Shown here piece after piece: positions 51,991 through 60,560 of a DNA stretch of 64,000 bases. The notes under the pieces were generated by a model. That model searched no databases. It saw only the letters and a program-made list of their open reading frames with translations, and had not been told where the DNA came from. The stretch is from positions 35,083 through 99,082 of the forward strand of contig JACVZY010000003.1 of assembly GCA_014654705.1 (NCBI GenBank). Direction: 5' to 3'. Position numbers and translations under genes: made by a program. Source of the DNA: Ignavibacteria bacterium (lineage in GTDB: Bacteria > Bacteroidota > Ignavibacteria > Kapaibacteriales > UBA4661). Numbering within the stretch: the first letter of the stretch is position 1; each line of letters opens with the position of its first letter.

Positions 51991-52563
51991 ATGAGTTACG
52001 CCATTTCTGTGAAGCCTGAAGACGCACTACTGACAGCATTGCGCGAAGCAACCGAGTCTAACAGCGCGGCGGCAAACGAATTCGTGCGGAAGTACCAAAA
52101 ATTTGTTTATGCTACGGCATTACGGTACTTAAAGTCGTCCGACGACGCTTACGACGCAACGCAAGAAGTGTTTATCAAAGCCCTGAAGAATATCCGTAAT
52201 TTTCGCGGTGATAGTTCGGTCACAACGTGGCTCTACCGTATCACTATGAACGTATGCTCCGGGATGAAGCGTAAAGAAAAAGTACGCCAGTTCGTCGGTC
52301 TGGATGTGATAGCAGAGATTGAATCTGACCGCGGTATTACTCCTGCCCAAGCGACAGAAAACAGCGACTTCAAAGTTCGCTTCGACACTATGCTGGAGCA
52401 GTTGCCCGAAAAGCAGCGCCAAACCTTCATCATGCGCTACTTCGATGAACTTTCCTACGAGGAAATCTCCAAAATTTCCGGTACAAGCGTTGGCGGCTTA
52501 AAAGCAAATTACTTTCAGGCAGCAAAAAAATTAGCACAACTCATTCAGGCAGAGAAGCAGTAG
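51991..52563 (+). CDS. ECF-type RNA polymerase sigma factor
   Basis: A 190-residue sigma-70 family ECF factor. Region 2 is FVRKYQKFVYATALRYLKSSDDAYDATQEVFIKALKNI, including the RNA polymerase-binding and promoter-melting helices with FRGDSSVTTWLYRITMNVC. Region 4 is LEQLPEKQRQTFIMRYFDELSYEEISKISGTSVGGLKANYFQAAKKL, the -35-recognition helix-turn-helix. I use the ATG at 51991; earlier in-frame starts exist at 51931 and 51892. An anti-sigma-like membrane gene follows 80 bases downstream and a CpxP-like gene after that, suggesting an envelope-stress module. Confidence 0.93.
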   Translation: MSYAISVKPEDALLTALREATESNSAAANEFVRKYQKFVYATALRYLKSSDDAYDATQEVFIKALKNIRNFRGDSSVTTWLYRITMNVCSGMKRKEKVRQFVGLDVIAEIESDRGITPAQATENSDFKVRFDTMLEQLPEKQRQTFIMRYFDELSYEEISKISGTSVGGLKANYFQAAKKLAQLIQAEKQ

Positions 52564-52643
52564 GGTTAGAACGTAGCAAGCGGCTAACGCTTCAAGCAAT
52601 ACACCCCCCCGAAGCAATACAGCGAATTTTTAGAAATATCACC

Positions 52644-53384
52644 ATGAACACCCACTTTTCGATATCCGGCGACGATGGTAGCGTACAGGGCGCACCAATA
52701 CTGTCGCGTGAAGAAGTCGAAGCCTTTCTGCCCGATTACGCCTTCGGCGATATTGCGGCAAGCGACAAAGCAAGGGTAGAAGCCTCTTTGGGCAGATATC
52801 CCGACTTAGCCGAAGAACTCCGTCTCATACAAGAGAGCTTTGAAGCCGTCCAGCCGGAGCTTGAAGCACTCGACCGTCAGCAAATGCAGCGCCTCAAAAA
52901 CTTGACCGTTCACATCCAAAACCGCCTTCAGCATGAGGCGGAAAAGCGGGCGCACCGATTTCGTTTAATGAAGTTTTTTGTTCCCGCACTCGCTATGTGT
53001 GTGCTGCTCGCTGTTATCTCCGTTCCGCAGGCGTTCAATACTAATTGGAGCGCGTTGAGCGGACGCACGGAGCAGAGCGAAAGCGCCATTCTTACACCGG
53101 AAGATATTCAGCGTCTGGAAGAATTACCGACCGATGAGAGTTTGGTAAACGCAAGCGGCGCATTCGCCAATAATGCGGGCATCATTGCCAATGGCGCAGA
53201 AGACAGTAGCAAAGAAGCCGCAATGGCTGCGCGAAAGATGCTCACTAGAGAGACTCTGAACGCTATTGCCGCAAACCGTTCTGCTTTTCAGGGCTATTTC
53301 GACAATTCGGATATGCTGGATAACATTAGCGACGATGATGCCGATGGCATTGCCGCAGCAATGACTGAAATGGAACAACTATAA
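52644..53384 (+). CDS. Putative anti-sigma factor, single membrane helix
   Basis: 246 residues. The N-terminal part (EEVEAFLPDYAFGDIAASDKARVEASLGRYPDLAEELRLIQ) resembles the cytoplasmic sigma-binding fold of anti-sigma factors, but the zinc-binding His/Cys pattern is missing. A single membrane helix (about 110-128) separates it from an external region that is acidic and probably disordered. Position directly after an ECF sigma gene supports an anti-sigma role; the sequence alone would not prove it. Confidence 0.75.
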   Translation: MNTHFSISGDDGSVQGAPILSREEVEAFLPDYAFGDIAASDKARVEASLGRYPDLAEELRLIQESFEAVQPELEALDRQQMQRLKNLTVHIQNRLQHEAEKRAHRFRLMKFFVPALAMCVLLAVISVPQAFNTNWSALSGRTEQSESAILTPEDIQRLEELPTDESLVNASGAFANNAGIIANGAEDSSKEAAMAARKMLTRETLNAIAANRSAFQGYFDNSDMLDNISDDDADGIAAAMTEMEQL

Positions 53385-53452
53385 ATGTACCCAACGACGA
53401 CAACTACACGACCGCTTGAATTCAAGCAGCAATATCATTTTACGGAGACCGT

Positions 53453-53980
53453 ATGACTTTCGTCCGACTTTTTTGCCGCCAAATGTTGATTTGCTTTATC
53501 TGTATCGCAGTTCTGAACGGAAGCGGTACCCACACAACACAAGCAATCGCCGCACCATCACACTCGTCCAAACAGCAAGAAGGTGGCAAAGCGAAGAAGC
53601 AAATTGACCAGCTCAAAAAACTCAAACTTATTGAGGCGCTCAATCTCGACGATGCCGCAGCGGAGAAATTTTTTGTTCGCTATAACACCGAACAAAAAAA
53701 GGTGGACGAAGCGCGAAAGTCGCTTGACGACACAATGAACGAACTTGACAAAGCTAAGAGTTCCGGCAATAGCGAGAAAATCAAGCAACTCACCCAGCAA
53801 ACTCTTGATAAAAACAAGAATCTGCAAAACGCTTCCAACGAAATGCTCCGCTCTGTCCGCGAAGTGCTGAATGAAAAGCAATATGCTGATTTCCTCGTGT
53901 TTGAAGCAAAATTTCAAAAGCAGTTAAATGAAATTCTTCAGAACAAACGCGATGCAAAGCGTGATTCTCTGAAAAAATAA
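53453..53980 (+). CDS. Exported CpxP/Spy-like helical protein
   Basis: 175 residues with an N-terminal signal peptide and a mature region that is almost wholly helical and charged. The pattern LIEALNLDDAAAEKFFVRYNTEQKKVDEARKSLDDTMNEL followed by a second long helix pair matches periplasmic chaperone-like proteins that follow sigma/anti-sigma pairs in Bacteroidota and relatives. No LTxxQ motif is intact. It may sense or respond to envelope stress with the two upstream genes. Confidence 0.7.
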   Translation: MTFVRLFCRQMLICFICIAVLNGSGTHTTQAIAAPSHSSKQQEGGKAKKQIDQLKKLKLIEALNLDDAAAEKFFVRYNTEQKKVDEARKSLDDTMNELDKAKSSGNSEKIKQLTQQTLDKNKNLQNASNEMLRSVREVLNEKQYADFLVFEAKFQKQLNEILQNKRDAKRDSLKK

Positions 53981-54017
53981 CGCTTTTTCTCCGCAAAAGA
54001 AAAATAGCAGTACAATC

Positions 54018-54064
54018 AAACGCCCTTGCCGCTCTTCTTTGAAGCAGCAGCGAGGGCGTTTTGC
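54018..54064 (+). terminator. Intrinsic terminator after the sigma/anti-sigma/CpxP-like cluster
   Basis: AAACGCCCT (from 54018) pairs with AGGGCGTTT (ending about 54062), with partial pairing of CGCT/AGCG inside, followed by TTGCTTTT. It lies about 38 bases after the CpxP-like stop codon. Confidence 0.75.
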
Positions 54065-54191
54065 TTTTGTGCCATCCCTCAAGCGCCAATGTTACGACGT
54101 AATAATTTTCATCTCTGCCGGAAATGTGATAACTTGCGAACTGATTGTACTAATTTCTTTATGTGTATGTTGATAACGTGAGGTTACTGAA

Positions 54192-54863
54192 ATGGAACTG
54201 TATTTAGATTCTGCGAATATCGAAGAAATTCGCCACGCCGCATCGCTCGGCATTATTAGCGGTGTTACGACCAATCCGTCGCTTTTGGCAAAAGAAGACC
54301 CCAAAATAGATGTGCGCAAGCGTATTCTGGAGATTCACAGCCTTGTGGGCGGTCACTTGTCGGTCGAGGTTATTTCTACTGATGCCGACGGGATGTTGCG
54401 CGAAGCAGACGAGATTTTGAAGTGGTTCCCCGAAGCCACCATAAAAATTCCGATGATTCCCGAAGGCTTGAAAGCCGTCAGCAAGCTCTCCGACCAAGAC
54501 GTCGAGACCAATGTAACGCTTATTTTCAACCCCGTGCAGGCTCTTGCTGCCAATAACGCCGGAGCTACCTACGTGAGCGTATTTGTCGGGCGCTTGGACG
54601 ATACCGGTGCTGACGGCATGGAAGTGATACGCGATGTGCGTGAGATTTGGGATATCCAGGGCTTGTCGTCGCTGATTTTGGCAGCATCTATCCGGCACCC
54701 GATTCATATTCTGGAATCCGCAAAAGCCGGAGCCGATATAGCGACTTGCCCCTACAAGCCGCTCATGCAATCACTCGGGCACCCGCTTACGGACAAAGGT
54801 TTGTCGGCATTCTTGGAAGATTACAAAAAGATGCAGGATGAGATTGCAAAACTGAAAAGCTAA
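54192..54863 (+). CDS. Transaldolase / fructose-6-phosphate aldolase family enzyme
   Basis: A 223-residue TIM-barrel protein of the short transaldolase type (TalC/MipB/Fsa group). MELYLDSANIEEIRHAASLGIISGVTTNPSLLA is the standard start, the Schiff-base Lys is in TIKIPMIPEGL, and the barrel end shows LAASIRHPIHILESAKAGADIATCPY. Short members are either transaldolases of the pentose phosphate pathway or fructose-6-phosphate aldolases; the sequence does not settle which. The gene stands alone with a 68-base gap to the next. Confidence 0.93.
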   Translation: MELYLDSANIEEIRHAASLGIISGVTTNPSLLAKEDPKIDVRKRILEIHSLVGGHLSVEVISTDADGMLREADEILKWFPEATIKIPMIPEGLKAVSKLSDQDVETNVTLIFNPVQALAANNAGATYVSVFVGRLDDTGADGMEVIRDVREIWDIQGLSSLILAASIRHPIHILESAKAGADIATCPYKPLMQSLGHPLTDKGLSAFLEDYKKMQDEIAKLKS

Positions 54864-54932
54864 TTCTCAAGTTCATTCTTCGGAAAAGCAACGCCCTTTT
54901 TCTATTACTGTTTCACTCTTCTTTGTTTGTCT

Positions 54933-55568
54933 ATGGCAACAGCAGTTTCTACGTCCACAGCAGAAGTTGGCACAATGAAGAAAGTCGTACACTATGCTTC
55001 CGTCCTCGTGTCGGCAGTGTTTAGTCCGGTTGTGCTGCCGATATTCACTTTTTCAGTTTTGCTTCTGCCCGACGCAACCATCCCCCTAGACCGCAAGTGG
55101 CTCATTTGGAGCGTGTGTATGCTTTCGACAACGCTCATCATTTCGGGCTACGTGGTGTTTCTGAAAAAATCGGGGCGCGTCGGCTCACTCGACCTCGACC
55201 TCCGCGAAGAACGCACCAAACCGTTTATCGTGGGCGTGGCAAGCAATGTTGTGGGTTTTGTCGCGGTCTATCTGCTGGATGCGCCGCCGCTTGTAACGTG
55301 GCTGATGTTTTGCTATGTTACCAATACCTTGCTCGTTCAAGCAATTACCCTGCGCTGGAAGGTGAGCATACACGCCACAAGCATCGGAGGAGCTGTCATA
55401 GCATGGGCATTTCAGTTCGGGGCAATGGTTGCTCCGTGGTTCGTCCTTGTACCAATCGTGGGAATTTCCCGCGTGATACTCCACAAGCACACGACGGGAC
55501 AAGTAATAGTCGGTTCGCTTATCGGGCTTTGCCTCACAGCGCTGCAATTACGCTACTTTGTTCGATAA
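54933..55568 (+). CDS. PAP2-superfamily-like membrane protein
   Basis: A 211-residue integral membrane protein with five or six hydrophobic segments. Near the C-terminus, KVSIHATSIGG and SRVILHKHTTGQVIVGS resemble the second and third PAP2 phosphatase motifs; the His residues are kept, but the Asp expected after the last His is Gln. An earlier REERTKPFIVG could be the first motif. It is likely a lipid-phosphate phosphatase relative, possibly altered in activity. The ATG at 54933 is used. A terminator follows. Confidence 0.75.
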   Translation: MATAVSTSTAEVGTMKKVVHYASVLVSAVFSPVVLPIFTFSVLLLPDATIPLDRKWLIWSVCMLSTTLIISGYVVFLKKSGRVGSLDLDLREERTKPFIVGVASNVVGFVAVYLLDAPPLVTWLMFCYVTNTLLVQAITLRWKVSIHATSIGGAVIAWAFQFGAMVAPWFVLVPIVGISRVILHKHTTGQVIVGSLIGLCLTALQLRYFVR

Positions 55569-55589
55569 AAGCATTCTTGAAAAAAATAT

Positions 55590-55628
55590 AAAAGCGCAGT
55601 TTGCCTTCATAAAGCAAGCTGCGCTTTT
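55590..55628 (+). terminator. Intrinsic terminator after the PAP2-like gene
   Basis: Arms 55590-55604 and 55614-55628 (AAAAGCGCAGTTTGC and GCAAGCTGCGCTTTT) pair over 15 bases with one G-U, with a 9-base loop, 21 bases past the PAP2-like stop codon. Confidence 0.8.
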
Positions 55629-55660
55629 GCGTTGTGTGGGGCAGCAAGCATTTGCCTACA

Positions 55661-55703
55661 ATAAAAAAGCCATGCTTCCCCGTAAAAATGGAGCATGGCT
55701 TGG
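55661..55703 (-). terminator. Probable minus-strand terminator
   Basis: GGAGCATGGCTT (55690-55701) pairs with AAGCCATGCTTCC (55667-55679) with one bulge; on the minus strand it is followed by TTTTTTATT. It lies about 350 bases beyond the end of the esterase gene and may end its transcript. Confidence 0.6.
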
Positions 55704-56052
55704 GAGATGTAATGCTATCTCTGTGTTTTTGTATTCCCCTTCTGATAGTCTGCATTTTCTTGGCGGCACTTTTTCTATGCGCCGCAAAATTTCTATGCGC
55801 CGCAAAATACTGTGTCTGTCATTCTGCTTTCTCTCTGATACAAAAATACAGAACTGCGCTTTGTAAAACATGATGCTAATGGTCAGGACTTTCTATGCCA
55901 AAAAGTCATAGTGTGCGATGTGCTAGGATTATGGGCAGTCAAAAGCCACGGTGTTTTTTACTCGTAAATTATTGATGTTTCAAAGCAATTTCTAAATCTC
56001 GATTGAATGTATTTGCTTCCACAAGCCCATCGTTTGGTGCTATCATTCTGGA
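55704..56052. other. Intergenic region between converging genes
   Basis: About 350 bases without a credible gene. It contains a direct tandem duplication of an 18-base unit, TTTCTATGCGCCGCAAAA, at about 55772-55807. Open frames across it are short and of poor composition. Confidence 0.5.
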
Positions 56053-57504
56053 TTATCGCATTACGGTTACCATCTGCGATGACCTGCCGGAGTTTGTTTG
56101 CAGACGCAGAAACAGCGTTTGACATTCTAAATGCTGAGTGCTGACTTGTAGTGTATGTTCGCCCGCATCTGTCTCTGCATCAAGCAGAGACGCAACTTCT
56201 TGTCCGAGGACATTATAGAATTTGAGTGTTACCCGCTCAGGCTTTGAAAGTGTGAATTGTACACTGATATTCTCTGAAGCAGGATTCGGCGACACGCGCA
56301 AGCCTTTATCCTTTGCACTTCTGTTTTTATCGTCGGTAACACCTGTCATTCTTTGCGCCGTGAAACTCCGTCCTTCCGACCATGCGCTTGCACCGATATT
56401 GTTTTTCGAGCGGACGCGCCAGTATAAGGTCGTTCCGGGGAAGATTTCACCAATGCGTTTGCTTGTTACCGAGGCAGAAATAAGCGAATCCCGCGAAACG
56501 GTTGTAAAAAAGCCCGGATCACCTGAAATGTGCAAGTCATAGAGCGATGCCGTAGCATTCGTTGTCCATTGGACAGTCGTGAAAAGCGGCTGGTTGACGG
56601 CTTTGTCGGCGGGCTGCACAAGTGCAGGCGGCGTGGGTGTGCTGGTTAAATCTAAGAACCATTGGACGGCTGATGCCTGATAGCCTGGATTCAATCGGTA
56701 TCCGCCGTGCTTGCCTTCGGGGTCGGAAATACGCCGTACAGTCTGCCCGCCATTTGCTCTCACGATACTATCTGCGTACGCTATTTGGTTACACATAGTC
56801 GTTCCCCACTCTTCATCTTTCATGCCGCAATAGAAAAAGAAACTTGCACCGAGAAACGGGGTTATGCCGTAGCGCTTTTGCAACACATCGCCCAGAGGCG
56901 GCTTTGGTGGATTCGGTGGCACAGGAATACCACCAGAAGCAGAAATGGAAAGTGCGAAGTAATTCGTTTTGTAAAAGCGGTCGTAGAACATGATGAGATA
57001 ACTCGCTGCCGACCCACGCGAAAAGCCCACATATCCCACACGGCTCAAATCCGCACTGTATTTGGCTTTCACGTGTTTAAGCGCCGTGTCAATCAGGCGA
57101 TATATTTTCGCTTCATCGAGGTACGTTCCGTCTGCCGACGGCGTTGCACCTTGTATCCACCATTGCACACCGACCATTGCGTAGTTGTTTGCCTGAGCGT
57201 ATGCGAGTTCATCTTTCATTTCGTCATATGCCGCACCTTTGGTGCCGTGCATACAGACCATAACGCGCTTCACTGCTTGCGTGGAGTAGTTGGGGGGAAT
57301 CCAAATACACGCAAAACTCGTGTCCGCCGTGAAGTTAATGACCTTTGCACCCGCTTGGAGCAAGGTTTGGTAGGACTTATCGTGTCCTGGGATTTTGTAA
57401 ATGTTCAGATAATCGGTCGTAGTTTCGGGCAGGATTTGTGCCGAAAGGTGGCTGTACGTTAGCAAGAGTGCGGCGCACAGCAAAAGCGTAGAGCGTGATT
57501 TCAT
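56053..57504 (-). CDS. Secreted alpha/beta-hydrolase (esterase-like) with T9SS sorting domain
   Basis: 483 residues with a signal peptide ending in LSAQ. The catalytic domain (about 40-290) is an alpha/beta hydrolase of the esterase/depolymerase type: oxyanion-region VMVCMHGTKG, nucleophile elbow GFSRGSAASY with the Ser near residue 170, and a C-terminal GKHGGYRLNPG that may hold the catalytic His. A fibronectin III-like domain follows (about 295-385, LYWRVRSKNNIGASAWSEG), then a type A T9SS sorting domain (VSPNPASENISVQFTL). The substrate is unknown. Confidence 0.88.
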   Translation of the reverse strand: MKSRSTLLLCAALLLTYSHLSAQILPETTTDYLNIYKIPGHDKSYQTLLQAGAKVINFTADTSFACIWIPPNYSTQAVKRVMVCMHGTKGAAYDEMKDELAYAQANNYAMVGVQWWIQGATPSADGTYLDEAKIYRLIDTALKHVKAKYSADLSRVGYVGFSRGSAASYLIMFYDRFYKTNYFALSISASGGIPVPPNPPKPPLGDVLQKRYGITPFLGASFFFYCGMKDEEWGTTMCNQIAYADSIVRANGGQTVRRISDPEGKHGGYRLNPGYQASAVQWFLDLTSTPTPPALVQPADKAVNQPLFTTVQWTTNATASLYDLHISGDPGFFTTVSRDSLISASVTSKRIGEIFPGTTLYWRVRSKNNIGASAWSEGRSFTAQRMTGVTDDKNRSAKDKGLRVSPNPASENISVQFTLSKPERVTLKFYNVLGQEVASLLDAETDAGEHTLQVSTQHLECQTLFLRLQTNSGRSSQMVTVMR

Positions 57505-57589
57505 CGGAACACCTTGGTAAGACTAGTTATACTTGGTAAGGCTTGGTTATAAAAGCGGCAGAAACACAAAACAGTAAAATTCTTTATGA

Positions 57590-57718
57590 TAAGGTATTGA
57601 ACGAAATTATCTTGAACTATCTACACAGATAAGAATGTCTGTGCTACGGCATAAAATCTGGCTTCGGCAGCACAGACACTCCTGTCTGTGTTCCAAGATA
57701 TTACCGTCCAGATGCTTA
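57590..57718 (-). repeat. 130-bp palindromic repeat, copy B (inverted)
   Basis: The reverse complement of this segment matches 51731-51860 along nearly its full length, with a few substitutions and one single-base indel. It lies between two secreted-protein genes, 12 bases from the stop codon of the sialidase-like gene, so it could also act as a terminator hairpin for it. Confidence 0.85.
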
Positions 57719-57730
57719 CCATTGTTTTCA

Positions 57731-59002
57731 TCATCGTGCAAAGAACGATGACGTTTGGAAAGTCGTTGAGGTCGCCAGACGAAGAAAATATGCGCCTTGC
57801 GGAAAAATACTGGTCTGCAATAGGTACTCATGTGCCCCCAGAGCATAATCGCCGTGTAGCAGTGTTGCAATATGCTGTCCAAGTATATTGTATAATTCCA
57901 GGGATATGCGCTCTGCTTTTGTAAGTGTGAAATTCACACGAAGAATATCGGACGTGGGGTTCGGGGAAACCCGCAGAACGTGGGAAAGCTGCGAAGCGCC
58001 GTCAACGGCAGTCATCATCTGGTTCACGGGTGCACTGACATACATCAGGAGGTAATTATTATCGGCAAGTTTCAGAATCGCCGGGTCGCCGCCGCGAATG
58101 AACGCGGGCATGGTTGTAGTACCACTAATGGTGGCAGCGGTGGGTTTTGTCCATGAAGTTCCATCCGCAGAATAACTCCACCACAAGCCCAATCTGCCTG
58201 CACCGTAAAAGCGTATTCCCGCGCCGTATTCCACCAAATTCCCCGTCCACTGGTTTGCACTATCGGACGGAATATCACCTCGCCGAGTCCACGTCAAGCC
58301 GTCGTCCGAAGTGGCGTGGTATGCCCCATCTTGCGGTGCACCTTTCGGGGCGGTATAGTACCATTTTTTGCCGATGCGCAAGACCGCAGGATCTATCACT
58401 GGCTTACCGCTACCAACGGCACTAAATCGTATGCCCGGCTCGAAGGTATAATGTACACCATCGGTCGAAACAGCCGAATACGTGGCAACGGTCGAATCCA
58501 GCATGAGCGCAGGACCGGGGCTGGAGGAAAAATAAATACGAATACGCCCGTCTTCGGTCAGTGCAAGCGTTGGGTCGAAGGGTCGCTGATACGAACTTGG
58601 TAAGCCATTGATGACTATGGGCTGCGGCGGCGACCATGTTTTGCCGTTATCATCCGAAATTTTCACAGCTACTTTGTCCCAATACTGCGAGCGAAGCGGG
58701 GCGGGAAACCACTGGAAAGCAGCGAGAATACGACCTTGCGCATCCCTCAGCAAACTCGGTACGCCGGAGGAATCAGCAAATTTTGTTTCGGCACCGAACG
58801 AGTTTCCATCCGTGCCAGAACGTATCATCAGATTACTGTTCCATGGACCAGCACCCGTTGGCGGCATCATTTGAGCGTGAAGTGCAGTCTTCTGAAGAGA
58901 CGTGATGCTCAGAAGCAACGTCATGCAGAAACTCAGCCAGAGATTCCAAAGCAGTCTGCCGCAACCGTGTATGAATGTAGTATGAGGGAAGAAGGTTTTC
59001 AT
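57731..59002 (-). CDS. Secreted sialidase-fold / glycosidase-like protein with T9SS sorting domain
   Basis: 423 residues from the ATG at 59002, with a signal peptide region ending near LHAQ. The mature protein is a beta-propeller with Asp-box motifs (SDDNGKTWSPP, SDDGLTWTRRG, SADGTSWTKP) and a conserved arginine context (YQRPFDPTLAL). Asp-boxes occur in sialidases and other propeller glycosidases; the catalytic Tyr/Glu/Arg set is not clear, so enzyme activity is uncertain. The last roughly 80 residues are a T9SS sorting domain (VSPNPTSDILRVNFTLTK..GAYFLRLATS). Confidence 0.8.
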   Translation of the reverse strand: MKTFFPHTTFIHGCGRLLWNLWLSFCMTLLLSITSLQKTALHAQMMPPTGAGPWNSNLMIRSGTDGNSFGAETKFADSSGVPSLLRDAQGRILAAFQWFPAPLRSQYWDKVAVKISDDNGKTWSPPQPIVINGLPSSYQRPFDPTLALTEDGRIRIYFSSSPGPALMLDSTVATYSAVSTDGVHYTFEPGIRFSAVGSGKPVIDPAVLRIGKKWYYTAPKGAPQDGAYHATSDDGLTWTRRGDIPSDSANQWTGNLVEYGAGIRFYGAGRLGLWWSYSADGTSWTKPTAATISGTTTMPAFIRGGDPAILKLADNNYLLMYVSAPVNQMMTAVDGASQLSHVLRVSPNPTSDILRVNFTLTKAERISLELYNILGQHIATLLHGDYALGAHEYLLQTSIFPQGAYFLRLATSTTFQTSSFFAR

Positions 59003-59295
59003 TGGTGCACCTGTTCGGAAAAAGTTGTAAAAAATACGTCTGGAAGTGTCTCTGGGAATGATAGATTGCGACATTAAATGTAATTAACCGCCTGTTATCC
59101 CCTTGAATACTTGTGCTGTTACTTTTGAGTAACAAGAAAGTAACAAAACGTAAAAATCCCACTATCTTGTGATGTTTTCGAGATTGTTGCTTCTGCAAAA
59201 GCAAACGCCATGGTGTCGTTTTCCGCCGGAATCTGAAATATAACTTTTTATATTTTACGAAACAGCATTTTTCTACAATATACGCTTCCGCTATT

Positions 59296-59526
59296 TCACG
59301 CAACCATCAATCGTCGTCCTTTAGGCTCCGGCACGGTACGACCAAGTTCCCGTGCTGTCTCTAGGCGCTCACGGATAATAATTTCGGCATTCTGAAGAGC
59401 GGCGACGTAGGTTTCACCATCCGCCATACAGCCCGGAAGTTCCGGCACTTCTGCGATATACGCATGGTCTTCGGCACTCCAATACAGAATGATTTCATAG
59501 TGGAGCGTTTCATACTCAGAGTTCAT
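59296..59526 (-). CDS. hicB: HicB-family antitoxin-like protein
   Basis: A 76-residue HicB-type protein: YEIILYWSAEDHAYIAEVPELPGCMADGETYVAALQNAEIIIRERLETARELGRTVPEP is the degenerate RNase H-like fold of HicB. A C-terminal DNA-binding domain is absent. Such proteins are usually paired with the HicA toxin, but no hicA is visible on either side. The start at 59526 has GGAG about 8 bases upstream. It follows the PIN-domain gene by 17 bases in the same operon, so it may be the partner of that nuclease instead. Confidence 0.85.
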   Translation of the reverse strand: MNSEYETLHYEIILYWSAEDHAYIAEVPELPGCMADGETYVAALQNAEIIIRERLETARELGRTVPEPKGRRLMVA

Positions 59527-59543
59527 TGGTATCTCCAGCACTT

Positions 59544-60173
59544 TTATTGCACAAACAGGAGATTGTCTTTTCGAGCCTTCTCAATCATGGTGGGATTTAC
59601 CGTAAAGAGCAGAATATCTGAGAATGAATAGAAATCTCCGTCATTGGAGAACACAAAACGGTGTGTAGGCGTGAGGCGGCGCACGGTGTCATACAAAGCA
59701 AAATCACCGAAATCCACTTCTTCTGTCATCCCTCGGATGTCCACATTTGCTTGTGTCTCGCCATAGAGAGGAAATTTTTTGGCAAACGTTTCTCGAAATT
59801 TTCTGACGTGCAGTGCCCAGCCTTCCGCAAAACCAGGGCTGGTTTCCCGAAGACGCTTAAAATCTAACGTTGTAATTTTTTGATTGGCAAATGTTTGATA
59901 GAAACCAGTTTGGATGTACTTGTAGTATTCAATGGAGACCGTTAATGTGCTGTACGAAGCAACACCTTGACTTTTTATCGCGGTTAGTGCATCGGTAACA
60001 AATTCCTTCCGTTCTATATCCTTTTTGTCCAAAGCACGACCAAGCGGGTCTTTGAAATCTATCAGCACGTTTGTATCAACGAAAAAAGCCTCGCAGTGCA
60101 GAGAGCGACAAAGTTCTTTTGTGTATGCGTTGTTGCCGGGGGAACACGGGCGAACATCAATAATTATTGCCAT
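59544..60173 (-). CDS. PIN-domain nuclease-like protein
   Basis: A 209-residue protein with a PIN-domain pattern: FVDTNVLIDFKDP with the first acidic Asp at 33, SIEYYK with Glu 82, and DFGDFALYDTVRR around 150 followed by FVFSNDGDFYSFSDIL, supplying the later acidic residues of the metal site. PIN proteins are single-strand RNases, often toxins. About 30 residues precede the first motif, more than in VapC toxins, and the whole is larger than typical VapC (about 130). Gene order is STAS-like, PIN, HicB, with gaps of 20 and 17 bases, so it is probably under the control of these neighbours. Confidence 0.8.
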   Translation of the reverse strand: MAIIIDVRPCSPGNNAYTKELCRSLHCEAFFVDTNVLIDFKDPLGRALDKKDIERKEFVTDALTAIKSQGVASYSTLTVSIEYYKYIQTGFYQTFANQKITTLDFKRLRETSPGFAEGWALHVRKFRETFAKKFPLYGETQANVDIRGMTEEVDFGDFALYDTVRRLTPTHRFVFSNDGDFYSFSDILLFTVNPTMIEKARKDNLLFVQ

Positions 60174-60193
60174 GATGAAACACGTGGTGATGG

Positions 60194-60550
60194 TTAGGCG
60201 AGCACATTTCTCTCATAAAACTCCGCCGTGTCAATGTTATTTTTCCGTAGCTCTCGGCGCTGTTGTGCATTGCGAAGCGATAATTCGACATCATCGCCAT
60301 CATCTTCAGCCAAATTTTGTATCGTGATATGACCAAAAAATTCTTCTCTGCTCCAATCGTTCTCTAAGCACAATGCCCCGAAACTAAAATTCAAAAACAT
60401 GGTCGAAAGAAACTGATACCCTGCAAAATCAACAGCAATCTGCGATGTTTCACGCAATGCCTCTTGCATCGCTTTTTTCAGGTGGTCGCCTTTGTCTGAA
60501 TGTAGTAAAACAGCACTACCAACTACCTCGATAACTTTGAGCGTTTTCAT
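60194..60550 (-). CDS. DUF4325 STAS-like domain protein
   Basis: A 118-residue DUF4325 protein. The core pattern ETSQIAVDFAGYQFLSTMFLNFSFGALC is the STAS-like strand-helix unit with the Ser/Thr position used for phosphorylation in anti-anti-sigma factors (here LSTMF), and DVELSLRNAQQRREL closes the domain. DUF4325 proteins typically lie beside a GHKL ATPase, as here (10 bases after its stop). By analogy with SpoIIAA the protein could be a phosphorylation-controlled binding partner; that is inference. Confidence 0.85.
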   Translation of the reverse strand: MKTLKVIEVVGSAVLLHSDKGDHLKKAMQEALRETSQIAVDFAGYQFLSTMFLNFSFGALCLENDWSREEFFGHITIQNLAEDDGDDVELSLRNAQQRRELRKNNIDTAEFYERNVLA

Positions 60551-60560
60551 GGCGTTTATG

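Noticed and set aside
55558..55866. 102-codon plus-strand frame after the PAP2-like gene
   Set aside because: It runs through a terminator hairpin, a second hairpin and a tandem repeat and has poor composition; not a gene.
59296..59526. Reading the HicB gene as half of a HicAB pair
   Set aside because: No HicA-like frame (short, basic, with the catalytic His) exists on either side; the neighbouring nuclease is a PIN protein.
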